64,000 bases of DNA, taken from Pseudotabrizicola alkalilacus (lineage in GTDB: Bacteria > Pseudomonadota > Alphaproteobacteria > Rhodobacterales > Rhodobacteraceae). Location: contig NZ_QWEY01000016.1 in NCBI RefSeq assembly GCF_003443995.1, positions 23,487 to 87,486 on the forward strand. The letters run 5' to 3'. Below the pieces are notes generated by a model. It was not told the DNA's origin and did no database searches. It saw nothing but the letters and a program-made list of their open reading frames with translations. Of the stretch, positions 18,715 to 27,343 are shown piece after piece. A program made the position numbers and the translations under genes. The first letter of the stretch is position 1, and the number at the start of each line of letters is the position of its first letter.

Positions 18715-18747
18715 GGAAAAAAAGGGCCCGCGCAGGTTGCGCGGGCC
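18715..18747 (-). terminator. Intrinsic terminator after the tctAB fusion gene
   Basis: On the minus strand, a perfect 10-bp GC stem (GGCCCGCGCA with TGCGCGGGCC, loop of 3) at 18725-18747 is followed by CCC and then a run of about seven T (18715-18723). It sits between tctAB and the prpF-like gene. Confidence 0.85.
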
Positions 18748-18764
18748 GGATCTCTGGATCGGGA

Positions 18765-20759
18765 TCAGCGGAACGGCCAGGGTAAATCGGCTACGTCCTG
18801 CAAAGCACCTGATGGAAAGTTAAGCGACAAGGCCCAGGCAAGCAAGAGGATGAATCCCGCAGCTGCAGCCGACATAAGCACCACGGCCACCGGCCCCGCC
18901 TTTGCACGAACGATCAGGAAGAAGGGAAAGAAGATCAGCAGCGCCGCATAAAAGCCGAGCAGCGCTGTCAGCACGACCAGTCCGGCGATCCACGCCAGAC
19001 CACCCCACAAGCTGCCGATCCCCGCCTGACCTACATGATCCCCCGTCAGTTCCGCATCGAAATGCGCATGATGCCCGGTCTTGCCGCGCACCAGTTGCGG
19101 GATCAGGATCGCCAGCATCACAAGCCCGATGATGGAGACGGAAAGCGGAAAGACCTGTGCCAGAAAATCGTGTTTCAGCGAGTCGGCAAATGCGACCAGC
19201 AGGATCACCGCCATTGCCACGGCAAAGCCGATCTGCGGCAGATGCGCCTTGAATGACGGCACGTCAGGAGCGTCATCTGCCTTTGGCACGACCTGACCAT
19301 TTTCATCCACCCGGTTCCGCAAGCCGAACCAGATTGAGGCAAGTGTCATCAGACCGATGATGATCACACCGGGGCGGCCAAGGAATGACCAGCCATTGAA
19401 CTGCAGTGCCTGATAGAAATAGGTCTCGGCCTGCGGGGCCAGCACATAGCCGATCAGCAGCGCCGGACGCGGCCAGCCGAAGCGCTTCATCAGGACGCCC
19501 AATACCCCAAGCCCAATCAGGGCGGTCAGGTCGGCCAGCGAACGAGTCGCCTGAAACGCCGCAAAGCAGATCAGCACGATCATAAAGGGCGCAAGCCGCT
19601 GGAACGGAATCTGCGTCAGCTTGGAAATCGGTATGGCCAGCGCAAGGCAGATGCCCGCCCCCATCACGTTTGCCAGCGCCAACGACCAGACCACCGAATA
19701 GGTGATGTGCAGGTCAGCCCCGACCATCGAGGGGCCGGGCTGGATTCCCAACAGAACCATGCCGCCCAGAAACACCGCCATCGCGCCAGAACCGGGAATG
19801 CCAAACAACATGGTGGGCAGCAGCGCCCCGCCCTGCATCGCGTTGTTCGCACTTTCTGGTGCAATCACACCCCGGATGTCGCCCTTGCCGAACTGCGGGT
19901 CTTTCTTCACCGTCTGAACGGCGTGACCATACGCGATCCAGTCCACCACCGAACCACCAAGGCCCGGAATGGCCCCGATGATACAGCCAATGCCGGAACA
20001 CCGCATCGACAGCCAGACATTGGCCCACCAGTCACGGAACCCCTGAAACCAGCCGGTCCCCAGCGTATGACCTGAAGCAATGGCCGAGTTCTTGCGCAAA
20101 AGGTCGGCGATCTCGGGAATTGCGAAAAAGCCAAGACCAACCACGACCAGCGGGATGCCGTCATAAAGATAGTCAAAGCCAAAAATCATGCGGAATTCGC
20201 CGGTCGCCGGTGCCCCACCGATCGACCCGATGATCAGACCGATACTGCAGGCGGCAAGACCCTTGGCAAGACTACGGCCCGCGAGAACCGCCACCATCGA
20301 CAGGCCGAACAACGCCAGCATGAACAATTCCGCCGATCCAAATGACAGGATGATCGGGCGTGCGATAACAACAAATCCGGTCAGGATGATTGCGCCGAAG
20401 ATCCCGCCCGCCATAGACGAGATGAACGCCGCAGAGAGCGCTCGCGCCGCCTGCCCTTGCTTGGCAAGCGGAAAGCCGTCAAGCACAGTTGCCTGACTGG
20501 CAGAAGACCCCGGAATCCCCATCAGGACCGAGGAAAACGTGTCGGATGTGGGAATGACCGCCACCAGACCGATCAACATGGCAAGCGCCGTGATCTCATC
20601 CATTCCATACAGAAAGGGGATCAGAAGCGACAGACCAGCGATCCCGCCCAGACCGGGAATCACGCCAATGACAAGCCCGACCGACACGCCGACAAGCATG
20701 TAGAACAGATGCTGGAATGTCAGCAGTGTTGCAAAGGCAGTTAAAAGGGTATCAATCAC
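18765..20759 (-). CDS. Fused TctA-TctB tripartite tricarboxylate transporter membrane protein
   Basis: This 664-residue membrane protein imports tricarboxylates together with the TctC binding protein. The first 500 residues or so are TctA: GVIPGLGGIAGLSLLIPFLYG near residue 32, MGIPGSSASQATVLDGFPLA near residue 80, and about twelve membrane segments. After a polar linker near residue 500 (NRVDENGQVVPKADDAPDV) a second block of four membrane segments has the layout of TctB, the small subunit. In the classical tct operon TctA and TctB are separate genes; here they are one frame with no visible break. It lies 107 bases behind tctC on the same strand. Confidence 0.88.
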   Translation of the reverse strand: MIDTLLTAFATLLTFQHLFYMLVGVSVGLVIGVIPGLGGIAGLSLLIPFLYGMDEITALAMLIGLVAVIPTSDTFSSVLMGIPGSSASQATVLDGFPLAKQGQAARALSAAFISSMAGGIFGAIILTGFVVIARPIILSFGSAELFMLALFGLSMVAVLAGRSLAKGLAACSIGLIIGSIGGAPATGEFRMIFGFDYLYDGIPLVVVGLGFFAIPEIADLLRKNSAIASGHTLGTGWFQGFRDWWANVWLSMRCSGIGCIIGAIPGLGGSVVDWIAYGHAVQTVKKDPQFGKGDIRGVIAPESANNAMQGGALLPTMLFGIPGSGAMAVFLGGMVLLGIQPGPSMVGADLHITYSVVWSLALANVMGAGICLALAIPISKLTQIPFQRLAPFMIVLICFAAFQATRSLADLTALIGLGVLGVLMKRFGWPRPALLIGYVLAPQAETYFYQALQFNGWSFLGRPGVIIIGLMTLASIWFGLRNRVDENGQVVPKADDAPDVPSFKAHLPQIGFAVAMAVILLVAFADSLKHDFLAQVFPLSVSIIGLVMLAILIPQLVRGKTGHHAHFDAELTGDHVGQAGIGSLWGGLAWIAGLVVLTALLGFYAALLIFFPFFLIVRAKAGPVAVVLMSAAAAGFILLLAWALSLNFPSGALQDVADLPWPFR

Positions 20760-20823
20760 GGCGCATACTCCCGCGTTGGTCGCACAAGACAGCGACGTGT
20801 CAAGGATGTGTCAGACGAAAAGC

Positions 20824-20848
20824 GGCGGGCACCACGAGGGCACCCGCC
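20824..20848 (-). other. Intercistronic hairpin between tctC and tctAB
   Basis: GGCGGG (20824-20829) and CCCGCC (20843-20848) form a 6-bp stem, with partial pairing extending into the loop. It follows the binding-protein gene, the usual place for a hairpin that keeps binding-protein mRNA more abundant than permease mRNA. No T-run follows. Confidence 0.5.
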
Positions 20849-20866
20849 ACAGGCGAAGGAGGAGGA

Positions 20867-21973
20867 TCAGTCTTCGCCCAGCTTCACGCCATATTCGGCA
20901 CCAAGCATGGTCCCTACCTGAGTGCGCAGCTCTGGCGAGATGGTGGTGCCCTTTTCAAACAGCGCCTGCGCCAGCGCGCCGGTCACCTGTTCATAGCTGC
21001 CCAGAACCGCCTCGGCATTGGCCAGGTAATCCGGATCAGTCTTCATGTCCTCAAAGGCCTTCTGATAGGCGGCCACGATCTCATCGGGTGTGCCTTTGGG
21101 CAGGAACGCCATCTTTTGTGCCGGGAACCCGGCGGTAAAAAATGCGAAATAGGCGTCATACTCTGGCCCCGACGGCACATTTCCGGTAAGGGTTTGATAA
21201 GCCTCAACAAAGGATGGCAAGTCTGGGAAGGTTGGGTCGCGGACGACTTCGCCTGCCTCATTCAGCACACCCCAGCTGAACAGCGGCACGGCTTGTCCGG
21301 CCTCAACCAACGGCTGCACATTCTTGATGTAAGCGGATGAGGTCTGGTAATCGATGTTCACTTCGCCCCGCTCAAACGACAAACGGCCATCGCCACGGCC
21401 TTTGAAGCCAAAGACGTGCTGAACGTCAAAGCCCATCAGGCGGAAGCCGAGCAGCGGGACAAGATCAAGCGATGTTGCACCCTGACTGGCATAAACCAGC
21501 TCTTTGTCCTTCAGCATCGCGATGTCGTCGGGGCCGGTCAGGCCCAGAGACGGAGTGGTGTAGACCACGCCGCCGGTCGGGCCGGCCATCGCGATCTTCC
21601 AGTCTTTGTATTCATAGCGCACGCGCGGATCACCCAGAAGATAGGGGAACTGCGTCGAACCCGAAGTGCCCAGCAGCATCAGCCCGTCGGGCTTTGCGCG
21701 GGCGGCAAACAGGTTCGTGCCCTTGGTCGAGCCGCCGCCGGGCTCGTTCACCACAACAACGACCGGGTTGCCCGGCAGGTACTTCGACAAAAGCGGCGCG
21801 TTGAAACGCGCCCATGTGTCGGACCCGCCGCCAGCCGAGAACGGAATAATCCATTCAATCGTCTTGCCAGAAAGATTCACCTCTGCCGTCGCCGGTCCCG
21901 CCAGACCGAGCGCCATAGCACCCGCCGCAAGACCAAGCATCACGCGCCTGGCGATGTTGACTCTATTTTCCAT
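20867..21973 (-). CDS. tctC: TctC-family periplasmic tricarboxylate-binding protein
   Basis: This 368-residue binding protein is of the Bug/TctC family. A signal peptide covers about residues 1-30 (ARRVMLGLAAGAMALGLAGPATA/EV). Family blocks are IEWIIPFSAGGGSDTWARF near residue 40 and PGNPVVVVVNEPGGGSTKGTN near residue 68. It is the first gene of the tctC-tctAB unit and is divergent from the tctDE two-component genes, the classical arrangement for citrate or tricarballylate uptake. The ATG follows GGGAGGACGAC. Confidence 0.9.
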   Translation of the reverse strand: MENRVNIARRVMLGLAAGAMALGLAGPATAEVNLSGKTIEWIIPFSAGGGSDTWARFNAPLLSKYLPGNPVVVVVNEPGGGSTKGTNLFAARAKPDGLMLLGTSGSTQFPYLLGDPRVRYEYKDWKIAMAGPTGGVVYTTPSLGLTGPDDIAMLKDKELVYASQGATSLDLVPLLGFRLMGFDVQHVFGFKGRGDGRLSFERGEVNIDYQTSSAYIKNVQPLVEAGQAVPLFSWGVLNEAGEVVRDPTFPDLPSFVEAYQTLTGNVPSGPEYDAYFAFFTAGFPAQKMAFLPKGTPDEIVAAYQKAFEDMKTDPDYLANAEAVLGSYEQVTGALAQALFEKGTTISPELRTQVGTMLGAEYGVKLGED

Positions 21974-21993
21974 GTCGTCCTCCCGTTTTCATA

Positions 21994-22005
21994 ATAGTAT
22001 ACCAT
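21994..22005. promoter_or_regulatory. GTATAC-centred dyad upstream of tctC
   Basis: ATAGTATACCAT has a palindromic 6-bp core with two mismatched outer pairs. It lies about 21 bases upstream of the tctC start in the tctC-tctD divergent gap. The GntR operator at 15561-15576 shares the GTATAC core, so the GntR regulator may also act here. It could equally be a -10-like sequence. Confidence 0.35.
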
Positions 22006-22127
22006 GCCGCGTTTCCATGCGGTCCGGTATTTTGCCGTTCTTGATTTCTCCTCCCAAGAACGGCTTGATGGGACCATTAAGAGTGGTTCCTGTCGGCAAC
22101 CTGTCCTGTGTTCAAAAAAGGCACTTC

Positions 22128-22793
22128 ATGCGTGTGATCCTGGTCGAAGACCACCTTAGCCTCGCAAAGGGCATCGAGAACGCTCTCAAGGATCAAGGTC
22201 ATGCTGTTGATCATCTTGATGATGGACTGGATGCCGACAATTTCTTGTGCCGCCATTCTGCGGATGTGGCCATCATTGATATCAACCTTCCGCGCCTGAG
22301 CGGGATCGAGATCATCCGCCGACTTCGGGCTCGGGGCGACACCATTCCGGTTCTTGTACTGACTGCTCAGGGAAAAACCTCGGAACGGGTTACGGGGCTT
22401 GATGCCGGGGCTGACGACTATCTGGTGAAACCGTTCGATATGGCGGAACTTGTCGCACGGCTGCGCGCACTCTTCCGACGACGCCCCCAGGTCGCCCCGC
22501 TGCATGAGACCGTCGGACAACTGCTCTATGACCGCGAGCAGCGCATCGTTCTGCATGCCGGGCGCAACCTTGATTTGCCGCGGCGTGAACTGGCGCTTTT
22601 CGAGCTGCTTCTGGAAAACCGGGGCCGGCTGATCGAAAAGGACCGGATTGCGGATTCGCTGTATGGGACGGGAACTTCGGTCGAGGCAAATGCCATCGAG
22701 CTGCTGATATCACGCCTGCGCCGCAAAATCGACGGATCCGGCGTCACGATCCGGACTGCGCGCGGTCTGGGTTACATGCTGGACGAATCCTGA
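22128..22793 (+). CDS. tctD: Response regulator TctD-like (OmpR family)
   Basis: This is a 221-residue OmpR-type regulator. The receiver domain has acidic Glu7/Asp8, phosphoacceptor Asp51 in AIIDINLPR and Lys101 in DDYLVKPF. A C-terminal winged helix follows from about residue 125 (NLDLPRRELALFELLLENRG, then NAIELLISRLRRKI and TARGLGYML). The frame is open from 21666, but the ATG at 22128 starts the receiver domain directly and is clearly correct. It overlaps tctE by one base (TGATG). It is divergent from tctC and probably activates it. Confidence 0.92.
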   Translation: MRVILVEDHLSLAKGIENALKDQGHAVDHLDDGLDADNFLCRHSADVAIIDINLPRLSGIEIIRRLRARGDTIPVLVLTAQGKTSERVTGLDAGADDYLVKPFDMAELVARLRALFRRRPQVAPLHETVGQLLYDREQRIVLHAGRNLDLPRRELALFELLLENRGRLIEKDRIADSLYGTGTSVEANAIELLISRLRRKIDGSGVTIRTARGLGYMLDES

Positions 22794-24160
22794 TGCTGCG
22801 GCGGCTTTCGCTGCGGGGGCGGTTGTTCCTGCTTCTGATCCTGCCTCTTGTCATCGTCGCAGCGGCGGCTTCTTTTGCGCGCTATCAGGCTGCGAACCAG
22901 CTGTCTCAGGAATTGTATGACAACACACTGCTGGTGGTTGCCCTGACGATTTCACGCGATGTGGTCATTTCAGAAGGCGATATGCTGACCGAACAACTGC
23001 TGGATGATCTGACAGCCGTGTTGGGCGATCCGGTCTATTATCGCATCACAGGACCAGGTGGAAGATTCGTGACCGGTTACTCCGACCCCCCTGATCTGCC
23101 ACAGGACGCGCTGATCGAAGGCGGAAGACCCGTCTTTTTCGACAGCGTTTCGCTTGGGCGTCCGGTCCGGACGGTGGTGTTGCGGGAATTTATCAGCGAG
23201 CCGCAGTTTGGCGGCTGGGTGACCGTCGAAGTCTGGCAAACCATCAGCCAGCGCCATGCGCTGTCGCGCGAGCTGGTGACGCAAGCTGTCATGCTCCTTG
23301 GCTCGATCCTGCTGACGGCAGCTCTGATCCTCTGGTTCGGCATTCAACTGGGTCTGAAGCCGCTATTGGATCTGCGTGAGGCCATTGGTCAGCGCAGCGC
23401 CGACGACTTGCGTCCGATCCGCCGCTGGGTGCCACCGGAACTGCGCCCTCTGGTCAGCACGACAAATGTTCTGTTTGACCGGCTGTCGAAAGCCTTCGCG
23501 CTGCGGGACAGCTTCATCTCGGATGCTGCACATCAGATGCGAAATCCTGTGGCCGCAATTCAAAGTCAGGCCGAGGCCGCGATCAGCGCTCCGACCGAGA
23601 TGGAACTGCGCGCCCGTGTCATCGCTCTGACCGAAAGCGCAAGAGCCACAAGCCGTCTGACATCGCAATTGCTTTCGCTGGAGCGTGTGCGCGGTCGCAG
23701 TCTCAAGGTGCTGATGCAACCAGTTGATCTGGTGGCTCTGGTCAGAAACCGGGTGCGCCCTTTTGCGGAAGTACAATTGCGGCGCGATGTTGATGTCGCG
23801 TTTTCTGTTATCGGGCATCCCCGACCTGTCGACTGCGACCCCGTTCTTGTCGAAGAGATGGTGGCAAATCTGCTCGACAACGCGGCAAAATATGCGCTTC
23901 AGCCGGGCGGCCATCTGGATGTGTCTGTTGAATTCGAACCTCAATCGGTAACTATCCGGTTTGCCGATGACGGTCCGGGCGTTCCTCCGGAGTTGAGAGA
24001 GCGGATATTTGACCGCTTCTTCCGCCTTGATGAAGACCAGTCGCGCGGGTGCGGCCTTGGTCTTGCGATTGTCAGCGATGTGGCGCGTGCGCATGACGGG
24101 AATGCGCAATGCTACTCTGACGAACGTGGCCTGGTGTTCGAAGTGCGGTTTGAACGCTAG
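22793..24160 (+). CDS. tctE: Sensor histidine kinase TctE-like
   Basis: This is a 455-residue membrane sensor kinase. Two membrane segments (about residues 10-30 and 165-187) flank a periplasmic sensor domain, followed by a short HAMP-like linker, the HisKA box with His247 in SDAAHQMRNPVAAI, and an ATPase domain with N-box LLDNAAKYAL, ADDGPGVP and GCGLGLAI. The layout matches the TctE/QseC group with the N-terminal 2CSK domain. It overlaps tctD by one base and would phosphorylate it in response to external tricarboxylate. Confidence 0.92.
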   Translation: MLRRLSLRGRLFLLLILPLVIVAAAASFARYQAANQLSQELYDNTLLVVALTISRDVVISEGDMLTEQLLDDLTAVLGDPVYYRITGPGGRFVTGYSDPPDLPQDALIEGGRPVFFDSVSLGRPVRTVVLREFISEPQFGGWVTVEVWQTISQRHALSRELVTQAVMLLGSILLTAALILWFGIQLGLKPLLDLREAIGQRSADDLRPIRRWVPPELRPLVSTTNVLFDRLSKAFALRDSFISDAAHQMRNPVAAIQSQAEAAISAPTEMELRARVIALTESARATSRLTSQLLSLERVRGRSLKVLMQPVDLVALVRNRVRPFAEVQLRRDVDVAFSVIGHPRPVDCDPVLVEEMVANLLDNAAKYALQPGGHLDVSVEFEPQSVTIRFADDGPGVPPELRERIFDRFFRLDEDQSRGCGLGLAIVSDVARAHDGNAQCYSDERGLVFEVRFER

Positions 24161-24569
24161 ACCATGTTGCAAATTGCGTCTGCGACCGATCATGACCGCC
24201 CCATAAAATTCAATCCATGGGTAGGCCGCAATAATCCCGCCTGAACGCGGTTTTCACATCGAAGCGCTTAACTACCTCGCCCACACAAGTTGCGGGTCGC
24301 TCACCGCGATGGCCGTTTATTCTGTGCATCCGGTTGGCTGCTGGTTGCGGATTGGGCGCTTAAGGTCATCGGGCAGTTTCGCCGCCTGATCCGTTTTCGA
24401 TTTCGGCAGCGTCGATGGTGCCAAAGCCACCCCAACGGCTGGACCAAAGGGTCACCACAGTGTTGCTGCGTTCACTCAAGTACAGTCCATAAAGGAATAA
24501 ATACATCTAATTAATTCCTTTGACTACCTTAACTCTTTCACCGAATTTACGCAAAGAACTCGCGGAGGG
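24161..24569. promoter_or_regulatory. Gap upstream of the hydrolase/importer operon
   Basis: No convincing gene is visible; the 74-codon frame at 24290-24514 has no recognisable motif. Near the 3' end the DNA becomes A/T-rich and holds an inverted repeat, AAAGGAAT (24491-24498) and ATTCCTTT (24514-24521), separated by 15 bases. A dyad of this size about 50-80 bases before the operon start could be the binding site of the LysR regulator encoded at 33008-33967. Confidence 0.4.
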
Positions 24570-25463
24570 ATGATGGAGAACCAATTTATCGGTGTCGGAG
24601 AGATCCGGACCCGCTATCTGGAGGCGGGAAGCGGCGGCGTGCCGGTGGTTTTCGTGCATGGCGGCACCATCGGGGATGCGAGCTCGGCCTCAAGCGCTGA
24701 TGATTTTTTACCGCTCGTCCAAGCCTGTTCAGCGACCCGGCGCGCGATCTCCGTCGATCGGCTGGGCCACGGTTATACCGACAACCCGTCCAAAGATGAT
24801 CTCGAAGGCTGGACCATGGACGGGTCGGTCAAACATTTCATCCGCTTTCTCGAAGTGATGAACGCTGGCCCCTATCATCTCGTGGGTCAGTCGCGCGGTG
24901 GCTATGTCGTGACCAGAACCACCCTTGAGCGTCCCGATCTGGTGGCTTCTCTGACCATCGGCGACAGCAATACCGTGGCCCCCGGTGGCGCGCGCAACGA
25001 GGGCATTCATCTGCGCAATCCCCATCCCCCTGGCACGATCGAGGCGATGGAGTTCACGACCAAGCTTTACTATTTTTCACCCGAAGCGCTGTCGCGTGAC
25101 CTGGCGCAGAAAAAGCTCGACATTCTGGCAACGCCCAAGATCCGTGCCGCAATCGCGCGTATGGGGCCCGGCGGGTATCGGGTAAAGCATTATCTGCCCG
25201 GTCTCGTGAAGGCGCGGGAGGAGCTGTTCATGCGTCTCAAGCACGAACCGCTGAAGCGACGGGTACAGATCATCTGGGCCTTCAACGATCCCACGGCGCC
25301 GATCGAGATGGGATACAATCTCTTCGCGCTCATCGCCCGTCACCAGCCACGCGTCTCCATGCATGTCGTGAACCAGTCGGGCCATTCGGCCTATCGCGAG
25401 CGGTTCGAGCCTTTCATGCGGGTGCTTGGCAATCATCTTGAGGCTGTCGACGATGGCAATTGA
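24570..25463 (+). CDS. Alpha/beta-fold hydrolase with Ser nucleophile
   Basis: This 297-residue cytosolic alpha/beta hydrolase has the nucleophile elbow GQSRGG with Ser108, the oxyanion strand VFVHGG near residue 30 and a candidate catalytic His in VNQSGHSAYRERF near the C-terminus. The acid is probably Asp in WAFNDPTAPI. The ATG follows GGAGGGATG. Its 3' end overlaps a second, related hydrolase by 11 bases. It is the first gene of a plus-strand operon with a peptide-type importer and an M20 amidohydrolase. It may cleave an ester or amide in the imported compound; the substrate is unknown. Confidence 0.85.
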   Translation: MMENQFIGVGEIRTRYLEAGSGGVPVVFVHGGTIGDASSASSADDFLPLVQACSATRRAISVDRLGHGYTDNPSKDDLEGWTMDGSVKHFIRFLEVMNAGPYHLVGQSRGGYVVTRTTLERPDLVASLTIGDSNTVAPGGARNEGIHLRNPHPPGTIEAMEFTTKLYYFSPEALSRDLAQKKLDILATPKIRAAIARMGPGGYRVKHYLPGLVKAREELFMRLKHEPLKRRVQIIWAFNDPTAPIEMGYNLFALIARHQPRVSMHVVNQSGHSAYRERFEPFMRVLGNHLEAVDDGN

Positions 25464-26394
25464 ACCGATGCACTCTACCGCGCAAACCATGCTGCTGGAC
25501 GGGATCGAAACCCGGTATTACAGCGCCGGCACCGGCGAAACCGTTGTCCTGCTCCACAATGGCCATGCCGGTACGTCGAGCGAGGTGGCCTCATCGCTGA
25601 TGTGGCACAGCGTTTTTGGCAGCTTCGCCGCACAGTTCCACGTTGTCGCGCTGGACCGGCTCGGCCAGGGTCGCACGGCCAATCCCGCCGGACCCGAACT
25701 TTATGGGCATGATGCCAGTGCTGCCCATACGCTGGCCTTTCTCAAAGCGCTCGGCGGCGGGCCATTCCATCTTGTCGGCCATGACGAGGGGGCCTTTATC
25801 GCTGCGCAACTGGCCTTCGACCATCCCGATCTCATTGCCAGTGTCACGCTGGTTGCGGCAAACACGCTGACACCCGGCTCGGACCGGCGCAGCATTGTGC
25901 TCTCTGATCCGGTCTTGCCGATGCTATCGCCGGCAAGTCTGCGCTGGCACTACGAAAAGACGAGTTGTTCACATCTTGCGGTCTCCGATGTCTGGATGGA
26001 CGAAGCGACGGCGGTCGCCAGTCTGGAAAAGACCCATGACGCTGTGCGCGTCATGGCTGATGAGGACCGCTATCTGAGTCAGCAGGTTGGCCAGTGGAAT
26101 ATGCGTCGCGCCGCGATGCACCGGCGTATCCACGCCGAGGGACTGCCATGCCCCACGCTCATTGTCTGGGGGTTCGATGATCCCATCGCGCCGTTTGAAA
26201 ACGCCCGCTATCTGATGGAACTGCTGGCGGTGCGCCAACGCGACACTGAGTTGCGGATATTCAACGCCGCGGGCCATTTCCCCCATTGGGAGCAACCGGC
26301 AGCCTTCAGCCGCGCCGTGACAAGCTTTGTGGCGCAGGCCAACGCTCTGGCCGCGGCGACACAGGCGCGTCGTTCCGCCAAACAGGCGGGGTAG
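25453..26394 (+). CDS. Alpha/beta-fold hydrolase with Asp at the nucleophile position
   Basis: This is a 313-residue paralogue of the preceding gene, started at the ATG 25453-25455 (MAIEPMHSTAQT); a start at 25426 would only lengthen the overlap. The nucleophile elbow is GHDEGA, with Asp111 where the neighbour has Ser. An Asp here is the mark of haloalkane dehalogenases, fluoroacetate dehalogenases and epoxide hydrolases. The oxyanion region is VLLHNGHAG, the acid is likely Asp in WGFDDPIAPF, and the His lies in AAGHFPHWEQP. It may therefore use a different chemistry from its neighbour. Alternatively it has lost esterase activity. Confidence 0.82.
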   Translation: MAIEPMHSTAQTMLLDGIETRYYSAGTGETVVLLHNGHAGTSSEVASSLMWHSVFGSFAAQFHVVALDRLGQGRTANPAGPELYGHDASAAHTLAFLKALGGGPFHLVGHDEGAFIAAQLAFDHPDLIASVTLVAANTLTPGSDRRSIVLSDPVLPMLSPASLRWHYEKTSCSHLAVSDVWMDEATAVASLEKTHDAVRVMADEDRYLSQQVGQWNMRRAAMHRRIHAEGLPCPTLIVWGFDDPIAPFENARYLMELLAVRQRDTELRIFNAAGHFPHWEQPAAFSRAVTSFVAQANALAAATQARRSAKQAG

Positions 26395-26398
26395 GCCA

Positions 26399-27343
26399 AT
26401 GCTGCGTTTTGCTTTTGGCCGCATCCTGTCGGCGATTCCCACGCTGCTGATCGTTAGCGTCACCGTCTTTTTCCTGATCCGGCTGGTGCCCGGCGATCCC
26501 GCAGCGTTGCTTATGGGGGACCATGGCGACGCGGCTGCACTCGCCGAGCTGCGCGAACGGCTCGGCCTCGACCAGTCTGTTCTGACTCAGTTCCGCATCT
26601 GGTTCTTCAACCTGCTCTCGGGTGATTTCGGCACCTCGATCTGGATTGGCGATCCGGTGCTGCCGCTGATCCTCCAACGCTTTATGGTCAGCGTGCAGGT
26701 GGTCATTCCGGCCGTGATCTTTGCGACGCTGGTTGCCGTTCCTGCCGGCATTCTTGCAGCAGCGCGGCAGAACAGCGCGGTCGATGTCAGTCTGATTTCG
26801 ATCGCGACGCTGCTGCTGTCCGTTCCGACCTTCTGGCTGGGTCTGTTGCTGCTGCTGGTCTTCGGCCTGCATCTCGGCTGGTTGCCGGTGGTCGGTTACG
26901 TCTCGATGCGCACGGATTTCGTGGGCGGCCTGCTCTATCTGGTCCTACCCGTCGTCACGCTCTTCCTGCACGAAATCGGCACTATCATTCGCATGTCGCG
27001 CGCCTCCACGCTGGAAGTGCTGGGACTCGATTACATCACCCATGCACGGGCCAAAGGCCTTTCCGAGGGCATGATCCTCTGGCGGCACACGTTCAAGAAC
27101 GCTTTCGGACCGACGCTTACCTTGCTGGGGTTGATCCTCGGCAATCTGCTCAGCGGCATCGCGGTGATCGAGACCGTCTTCACCATTCCTGGCCTCGGAC
27201 GGCTGATGGTCGATGCGATCTATGCCCGCGACTATCCGGTGATCCAGGGCTGCATGCTGTTCATCGCCTTTATCTATGTTCTCGTGAACCTCTGCATCGA
27301 CCTGCTCTATTCCTTCTTCGACCCCAAGGTGGTGACCCAATGA
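26399..27343 (+). CDS. Peptide/nickel-type ABC transporter permease (DppB-like)
   Basis: This 314-residue permease starts at the ATG 26399-26401 (MLRFAFGRILSAIPTLL), four bases after the hydrolase stop; the open frame extends to 26327 only by reading across that gene. It has GDPAALLMGDHG near residue 38, the coupling region LDYITHARAKGLSEGMIL and the C-terminal hallmark ETVFTIPGLGRLMVDAI. It overlaps the DppC-like gene by 4 bases. Confidence 0.92.
   Translation: MLRFAFGRILSAIPTLLIVSVTVFFLIRLVPGDPAALLMGDHGDAAALAELRERLGLDQSVLTQFRIWFFNLLSGDFGTSIWIGDPVLPLILQRFMVSVQVVIPAVIFATLVAVPAGILAAARQNSAVDVSLISIATLLLSVPTFWLGLLLLLVFGLHLGWLPVVGYVSMRTDFVGGLLYLVLPVVTLFLHEIGTIIRMSRASTLEVLGLDYITHARAKGLSEGMILWRHTFKNAFGPTLTLLGLILGNLLSGIAVIETVFTIPGLGRLMVDAIYARDYPVIQGCMLFIAFIYVLVNLCIDLLYSFFDPKVVTQ

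Noticed and set aside
24290..24514. 74-codon frame upstream of the hydrolase operon
   Set aside because: No ribosome-binding site, no motif, Cys/Trp/Arg-rich; more likely leader DNA.
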